DNA of 64,000 nt from Streptomyces halobius (lineage in GTDB: Bacteria; Actinomycetota; Actinomycetes; Streptomycetales; Streptomycetaceae): NCBI RefSeq assembly GCF_023277745.1, contig NZ_CP086322.1, positions 8,122,001-8,186,000 on the forward strand, in the 5' to 3' direction. Below are positions 59,878 through 64,000 of the stretch, in pieces. Under the pieces are notes generated by a model. It did no database searches, was not told the DNA's origin, and worked only from the letters and a program-made list of their open reading frames with translations. The stretch's first letter is position 1; each line of letters begins with the position of its first letter. The position numbers were made by a program, and so were the translations under genes.

Positions 59878-61893
59878 CTAGGTGCGCGACGGCCGTACGT
59901 CGACGTCGGCCGCCCGCACATAGCCGACCCGGTGACCGGCCTGGATCTGGTAGTAGACGTCATTGCCGCGCACGATCACATGCTTGCTGACGTCGAATGT
60001 CGGGGCGTAGTAGTACTCGCCCTTCATGACCTGTCCGAGGGCGTACCGCTGCCCGGCGGCCAGCTTGTACGGCAGCGGGGAGATGGTCTGGTACGGCACC
60101 CCGGCGGGGTAGGCAGCCTTCTCCGGGTACGCCCGGCCGTAGACCGGGATCTCCTTCCTGCCCGGTTTCGGCGTGGCGACCAGGCCCTTCGCGTGTACCG
60201 CCGTCGGCCGGCCGGGCGGGTTGTAAAACCACGCCTTCTGCCCGAGGTACCAGATCGCCGTCCAGTCGCCGGAGCGGCCCGCCACCGCGAACCGCTGGCC
60301 GGTCGTGGCGCGCGCCCCGGTGTCATTGACGCCGGTCGTCGAGTCCTTGCCGTCCGGGTGCAGGCCGATGTCCTTCACCAACGGAGCGGTCGGGCTCGGC
60401 GCGGTGTGCAGCCGGACCGCGGCCGAGCCGTGCGGCGTGCAGGGCTTCCCGGGCTTCTCGCAGTCGGTGTAGACCGGCTTGTGCTTGTCGTAGTCGGGAC
60501 GGATGGTCACCAGGCCGCCCCACGGGCCCGCGGTGCGGGTGAACGGTCTGCCCAGCAGCGCGAAGTAGTGCGCCCAGTCCCAGTACGGGCCCGGGTCGGT
60601 GTGCATGCCCTTGATCGAGGCGGTCGTCATGCCGGCGACGTTGTCGTGCCCCAGGATGTGCTGCCGGTCGAGCGGAATGTCGTACCTGTGGGACAGATAC
60701 CGCACCAGCCGGGCCGAGGTGCGGTACATCGCCTCCGTGTACCAGGCGTCGGGCGCGGCGAGGAAACCTTCGTGCTCGATGCCGATGGAGTGCGCGTTGA
60801 GATACCAGTTGCCCGCGTGCCAGGGGACGTCCTTGGTCCGTACATGCTGGGCGATCAGTCCGTCCGAGGAGCGGATCGTGTAGTGCCAGGACACATACTT
60901 CGGGTCCTTGATCAGCTTCAGCGTGGTCTCCCAGGACGCCTCGGTGTCATGGATGACGATCGCGTCGATGCCCTGGTCGTCGGGCCGGTCCGCCCGGTCG
61001 TGATTGCCGTAGTCGTCGTCGCCGAACTCCTCGTACGGTGCCGGCCACGAGGTGCAGGCCACGCTCCACGGGCACTCCAGGCTGCTGTCGCCGCCCCGTG
61101 CGGAGGCCCGCCCCATTCCGGCGGGCGTCCGCTTGCCGAGACGACGCGCCTGGGCCGGGTCGGCGGCGAGCGAGGGCGCCGCGGCCAGGGCGACCCGCTG
61201 ACCCGCGTCGGTCGTCCGCGTCTGGCCGCGACGCATCACGTCGTACACCTCGTCGGCGAAGACCTTGCCGGCCCGGGCGTCGTCCGCGCCCGCGTAGCGC
61301 GCCACCGCCGCATACCACTCGGCCGGGTCGGCGCTGCTCCGCAGGCCCAGCTTGCGCTGCTCCGCGGCGAGCAGCGCGGCGCCGCCGAGCACATTCGCCG
61401 AGGGGTCGGTACGCAGCTTCTCGGCGGGCAGCCCGGTCAGCTTGGCCGCCCGGTGCAGGGTCCGCAGCCGGGCGGGGAGTTCGGAGGGCACCGCCGCCCT
61501 CTTCCCGGAAGGCACCGTCTTACGGGGGCGGGAGGTGTCCCCGCGCGCGTCCTCGGTGCCGTCGCTGAACTCCGGCACACCGGCCAGGGCCGCGCGGGCA
61601 TCGGTCAGATGCATCGGGCCGTAGCCACCGGAGACACTGGGCGCGCCGCCGTGCGCGTCCCAGCGGGACTCCAGATACGAGACGCCGAGCAGCACGCTGC
61701 GCGGTACGTGGAACCGTGCGGCGGCTTCGGTGAAGGCGCGCTGCAGAGCGTCCGTACGGGGCGTTCCGGCCCCGGCCGACGGCGTGGCCGAGACCAGCGG
61801 AAGCAGTAAGACCGCCGCGGCGACGGCGGTGCGGGGCCTGCGCAGGGCGAAGCGGGGGGTTCTCTTCTCGTCTTCCGGGGCGGATCCTCGCAA
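59878..61893 (-). CDS. Secreted N-acetylmuramoyl-L-alanine amidase (PGRP/amidase_2)
   Basis: A ~671-residue peptidoglycan hydrolase. The leader (RTAVAAAVLLLPLVSATPSAGAG) is a signal peptide, then a lysozyme/transglycosylase-like helical region (FHVPRSVLLGVSYLESRWDAHGG, residues ~55-80). The central amidase_2 domain has IDAIVIHDTEAS (zinc His), WHYTIRSSDGLIAQHV, HAGNWYLNAHSIGIEHEG and ILGHDNVAG (second zinc ligand His). The C-terminus carries SH3-like segments (AVRLHTAPSPTAPLV, VIVRGNDVYYQIQAGHRVGYV). TTG 61893 has GAGGAGG five bases upstream and is preferred over GTG 61944. Confidence 0.93.
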   Translation of the reverse strand: MRGSAPEDEKRTPRFALRRPRTAVAAAVLLLPLVSATPSAGAGTPRTDALQRAFTEAAARFHVPRSVLLGVSYLESRWDAHGGAPSVSGGYGPMHLTDARAALAGVPEFSDGTEDARGDTSRPRKTVPSGKRAAVPSELPARLRTLHRAAKLTGLPAEKLRTDPSANVLGGAALLAAEQRKLGLRSSADPAEWYAAVARYAGADDARAGKVFADEVYDVMRRGQTRTTDAGQRVALAAAPSLAADPAQARRLGKRTPAGMGRASARGGDSSLECPWSVACTSWPAPYEEFGDDDYGNHDRADRPDDQGIDAIVIHDTEASWETTLKLIKDPKYVSWHYTIRSSDGLIAQHVRTKDVPWHAGNWYLNAHSIGIEHEGFLAAPDAWYTEAMYRTSARLVRYLSHRYDIPLDRQHILGHDNVAGMTTASIKGMHTDPGPYWDWAHYFALLGRPFTRTAGPWGGLVTIRPDYDKHKPVYTDCEKPGKPCTPHGSAAVRLHTAPSPTAPLVKDIGLHPDGKDSTTGVNDTGARATTGQRFAVAGRSGDWTAIWYLGQKAWFYNPPGRPTAVHAKGLVATPKPGRKEIPVYGRAYPEKAAYPAGVPYQTISPLPYKLAAGQRYALGQVMKGEYYYAPTFDVSKHVIVRGNDVYYQIQAGHRVGYVRAADVDVRPSRT

Positions 61894-62260
61894 AACAGCC
61901 TCCTCAAGCCGGCCCGAGCCGGGGCGGTGTGACGGTTGACGCACAAACGGCCGTGCGGGGCGGGACCCGAGACCTGAGTCCCTGTCCGTTCAGCGCTATA
62001 CGTTCACCGACGATCCGTCAACCACCGCACCAGGACGGGACCGCCGCATGTCAGGGCATATCCCGAGGAGCTTTCCCGGTCCCGGCGCCCGGACCGCGGC
62101 GCGTCAGTGGAATGGACCAACGGCCGCGGCCCGCCGACTGCGCACATGGGTGAGCGGCGCGCCCGCATCGGGCGCGCCGCTCACAGTCCCCCTAGGGGTG
62201 TCATCAAAGTCCCCGCCCGGATCATGTACCTGACGGGCCTTTGACGACCCCCCTCGGCGG
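61894..62260. other. Intergenic region between phosphotransferase and amidase
   Basis: No gene. It contains the hairpin at 62150-62184. The AT-richer tract around 61980-62010 is the likely promoter of the amidase. Confidence 0.5.
62150..62184. terminator. Perfect hairpin terminator downstream of the phosphotransferase
   Basis: GTGAGCGGCGCGCCC (62150-62164) and GGGCGCGCCGCTCAC (62170-62184) pair over 15 bp around GCATC. It lies ~75 bases past the minus-strand phosphotransferase stop. Confidence 0.8.
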
Positions 62261-63394
62261 TCAGCGGGTGCCAACCGCCGCCCTCACCGCACGCCGCGCC
62301 ATCTGGCAGTCGTCGTGCAGCCTGCGCAGGAGCAGCCGCTGCTCCTCGCCCGCCGTGGGCGACCCGGGCTGTCCCGGCCCCGGTGTTCCCGTCGGCGTGG
62401 GCTCACGCATGGTCCGCTGGACCGCGGTCTCGTAGCGCCGGATCTCGCGGGTCAGCACCAGCATCAGATTCACCAGGAACGCGTCCCGCGAGACCGGCCC
62501 GGCGGCCTGGGCGAGCTGGCTGATCTGCCGGCGGGCCACCGGGGCGTCACCGAGCACCGACCACAGCGTCGCCAGGTCGTACCCCGGCAGGTACCAGCCC
62601 GCGTTGTCCCAGTCCAGCAGCACCGGACCGGCGGGGGACAGCAGCACATTGTTCAGCATCGCGTCACCGTGGCAGAACTGCCCCTGGGTGTGCGACAGAC
62701 CGTGCAGCAGCTTCTGCAGATCGCCCAGATCGCGGTCGGTGAGCAGCCCCAGGTCGTGATACCGCCCGATCCGGCCCGCGTAGTCCAGCGGGGCGTCGAA
62801 CAGCCCGGCCGGCGGACGCCACAGATTGATCCGGCAGATCGCGCCGAGCGCGGCCCGTACGTCCGCGCGGGGCGGTGCCTCGGACGGGTGCCGTGCCACG
62901 GCCGCGATCCGGCCGGGCATCCGCTCCACCACCAGTGTGCAGTTGTCGGGATCGGCCGCCACCAGCCGCGGCACCCGTACCGGCGGACGATGCCGGACGA
63001 ACGCGCGGTAAGCAGCTATTTCCTGCCGGAACCGTTCGGACCACGCGGGGGAGTGGTCCAGTAAACACTTGGCGACCGCGGTCGTACGGCCCGTCGTGCC
63101 CACCAGGAGGACGGACCGGCCGGTACGCCGCAGCACCTGGACCGGGTTGAACTCCGGGCAGATGCGATGCACCGAGGCTACGGCGGCGCGCAGCTGGGCG
63201 CCCTGTGGGCCGGACAAGTCGAGTCTCCCGCTGAGCGGTTGGGTGCCCGTTCCCTGCGCCCGCCTCATACGGCCACCGGGAAGGCCGGTGACTCCCCCCG
63301 CGGAGGGGGAGGGGTCGAGATACGGCCCGCTCCCCGAGGGGTGCGCGCGGTACGGCCGGGTGGGGGCGGTCACGGGGGACGATGCTGCATACAT
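62261..63394 (-). CDS. Aminoglycoside phosphotransferase-family (APH) kinase
   Basis: A ~377-residue protein with a kinase-like fold. Brenner motif [12 protein letters not shown] (HGD...N) and LLDWDNAGW (metal-binding Asp) are intact; VAKCLLDH and VVERMPG precede them. The N-terminal ~75 residues ([19 protein letters not shown]) are Pro/Ser-rich. Substrate unknown: small molecule or protein/lipid phosphorylation. ATG 63394; the ORF is open upstream but weakly coding. Confidence 0.85.
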   Translation of the reverse strand: MYAASSPVTAPTRPYRAHPSGSGPYLDPSPSAGGVTGLPGGRMRRAQGTGTQPLSGRLDLSGPQGAQLRAAVASVHRICPEFNPVQVLRRTGRSVLLVGTTGRTTAVAKCLLDHSPAWSERFRQEIAAYRAFVRHRPPVRVPRLVAADPDNCTLVVERMPGRIAAVARHPSEAPPRADVRAALGAICRINLWRPPAGLFDAPLDYAGRIGRYHDLGLLTDRDLGDLQKLLHGLSHTQGQFCHGDAMLNNVLLSPAGPVLLDWDNAGWYLPGYDLATLWSVLGDAPVARRQISQLAQAAGPVSRDAFLVNLMLVLTREIRRYETAVQRTMREPTPTGTPGPGQPGSPTAGEEQRLLLRRLHDDCQMARRAVRAAVGTR

Positions 63395-63679
63395 GGGTGA
63401 AACAAATCCCTTCGTGCGCCGACGAGTTGCGTGCGCCCCCGGCCCGGCGGTGAGAACCCGGTGAACGGTCCCGTGCAGAGGGCCGGTCCAGGGGTCCCTG
63501 TGAAGGGCGCGCACCCTGGGGAATGCGGTCCCGCCACCGGGCCGGGGGCTGCACACCTACAGAACACGCGGGCGCGGGTGGCAGACCATGTAGCGCACCC
63601 TGGCGAAGCCTGGCGAATGCTCGCAGGCCCCGTCACGGGCCGTTACTGTCAACTCAGTCGAGGAACCTGGGGGCTTGAC
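63395..63679. other. Divergent intergenic region
   Basis: A 285-base gap between the phosphotransferase start and the right-hand regulator. Contains the relatively AT-rich TTACTGTCAACTC stretch (63644-63656) close to the regulator start, a plausible promoter. No gene is seen. Confidence 0.45.
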
Positions 63680-64000
63680 GTGAACAGGCAGCCGAACACC
63701 CGTCTCGCGGACCTTTTCGGCCTGGCGGGCTGGTCCAAGGGAGAGCTGGCGAGGCTGGTCAACCGGCAGGCGGCGGCCATGGGGCATCCGCAGCTGGCGA
63801 CCGACACCTCGCGAGTGCGGCGCTGGATCGACATGGGGGAGACCCCCCGGGATCCGGTTCCCAAAGTCCTGGCTTCCCTGTTCACCGAGCGCCTCGGCCG
63901 TGTCGTAACCATCGAGGACCTCGGGTTCGCACGGACAGGCCGCTCGGGGAAGCGGCAGGCCATGGAGGGTCTGCCGTGGGCTCCCGAACGGACCGCCGCG
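63680..64000 (+). CDS. NsdA/NsdB-like regulatory protein, N-terminal part (runs off the window)
   Basis: Open from GTG 63680 to the window end (107 codons, no stop). It reads NTRLADLFGLAGWSKGELAR, LVNRQAAAMGHPQLATDTS, RVRRWIDMGETPRDPVPKVL and RLGRVVTIEDLGF, the N-terminal XRE-like DNA-binding domain of Streptomyces regulators of the NsdA/NsdB type, which affect development and antibiotic production. GGGGG lies upstream of the GTG. The full protein would be several hundred residues longer. Confidence 0.75.
   Translation, partial: MNRQPNTRLADLFGLAGWSKGELARLVNRQAAAMGHPQLATDTSRVRRWIDMGETPRDPVPKVLASLFTERLGRVVTIEDLGFARTGRSGKRQAMEGLPWAPERTAA

Noticed and set aside
62261..63394. Antibiotic resistance by aminoglycoside phosphorylation
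   Set aside because: The fold motifs are shared by many unrelated kinases and no resistance context is seen, so resistance is not claimed.

Overview
The window reads as chromosomal DNA of a Streptomyces-type actinomycete. It is very GC-rich, with strong G/C third-position bias in genes, many GTG and some TTG starts, and ATGA/GTGA operon overlaps. It also holds families typical of the group: an S-adenosylmethionine methyltransferase of the DUF574 type, DUF397, DUF5133, DUF3048, a class F sortase, and the start of an NsdA/NsdB-like regulator at the right edge. I see no rRNA, tRNA, CRISPR array, phage or IS transposase. About 54 genes are supported, one of them a broken remnant.

Layout, left to right. 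0.3-4 kb: a cold-shock protein with a terminator-like leader hairpin, an ATP-dependent DNA ligase, a Nudix hydrolase and an ArsR-type regulator. 4-9.3 kb (minus): a polyol-type uptake operon, with a DeoR/GlpR regulator, a substrate-binding lipoprotein, two permeases and a zinc dehydrogenase, but no ATPase. 9.5-14.7 kb: STAS protein, secreted sialidase, a large inverted-repeat region, a sigma-factor-like gene coupled to an unknown helical protein, and a methyltransferase. 14.7-16.8 kb (minus): dihydroxyacetone kinase dhaK-dhaL-dhaM. 17.2-22.7 kb: DUF72, acylphosphatase, DUF3048 lipoprotein, then a DNA-repair pocket (Ku, an unknown gene, a broken LigD-type polymerase domain, an HhH-GPD glycosylase-like protein). 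22.9-32 kb (minus): phosphoketolase, DUF5133, a fused nitrate reductase/flavoprotein reductase and a ferredoxin-type reductase. 32.5-36 kb: TetX-like monooxygenase, TetR regulator, two-domain VOC protein, small secreted protein. 36.3-46.5 kb: acyl-CoA dehydrogenase, DUF2236 oxygenase, Ser/Thr kinase with TPR-like repeats, GH27 enzyme, phytoene-desaturase-like oxidoreductase, nitronate-monooxygenase-like enzyme and acyl-CoA ligase. 46.8-51.7 kb: second VOC protein, sortase F plus CHRD pair, paaK, secreted chorismate mutase. 51.8-57.8 kb: a catabolic island of acyl-CoA ligase, enoyl-CoA hydratase, DUF35 protein and two thiolases. 57.8-64 kb: orphan DUF397, repeat element, ACT protein, unknown protein, cell-wall amidase, phosphotransferase, regulator start.

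Several CoA-linked catabolic genes appear to share operators. A 14-bp palindrome fitting TNNAACNNGTTNNA (the published mycobacterial KstR motif) lies before the acyl-CoA dehydrogenase and in the divergent acyl-CoA ligase/hydratase promoter. A second motif, ACTGAC-N6-TCAGAAAA, lies before the nitronate-monooxygenase gene and in that same divergent promoter. This suggests scattered steroid-, polyketide- or acyl-CoA-catabolic transcription units under common TetR-type control.

The most unusual features are: a composite inverted-repeat element present in two full and one half copy (about 11.2, 58.1 and 22.7 kb); a 37-39 bp mini-element nested in two of those copies and also inserted in frame in a VOC gene; the LigD remnant beside ku; a His/Ser/Pro-rich extension on the sigma-like protein; and a DUF35 protein whose N-terminal copy has lost its zinc ligands and whose start codon lies in a 12-bp tandem repeat.
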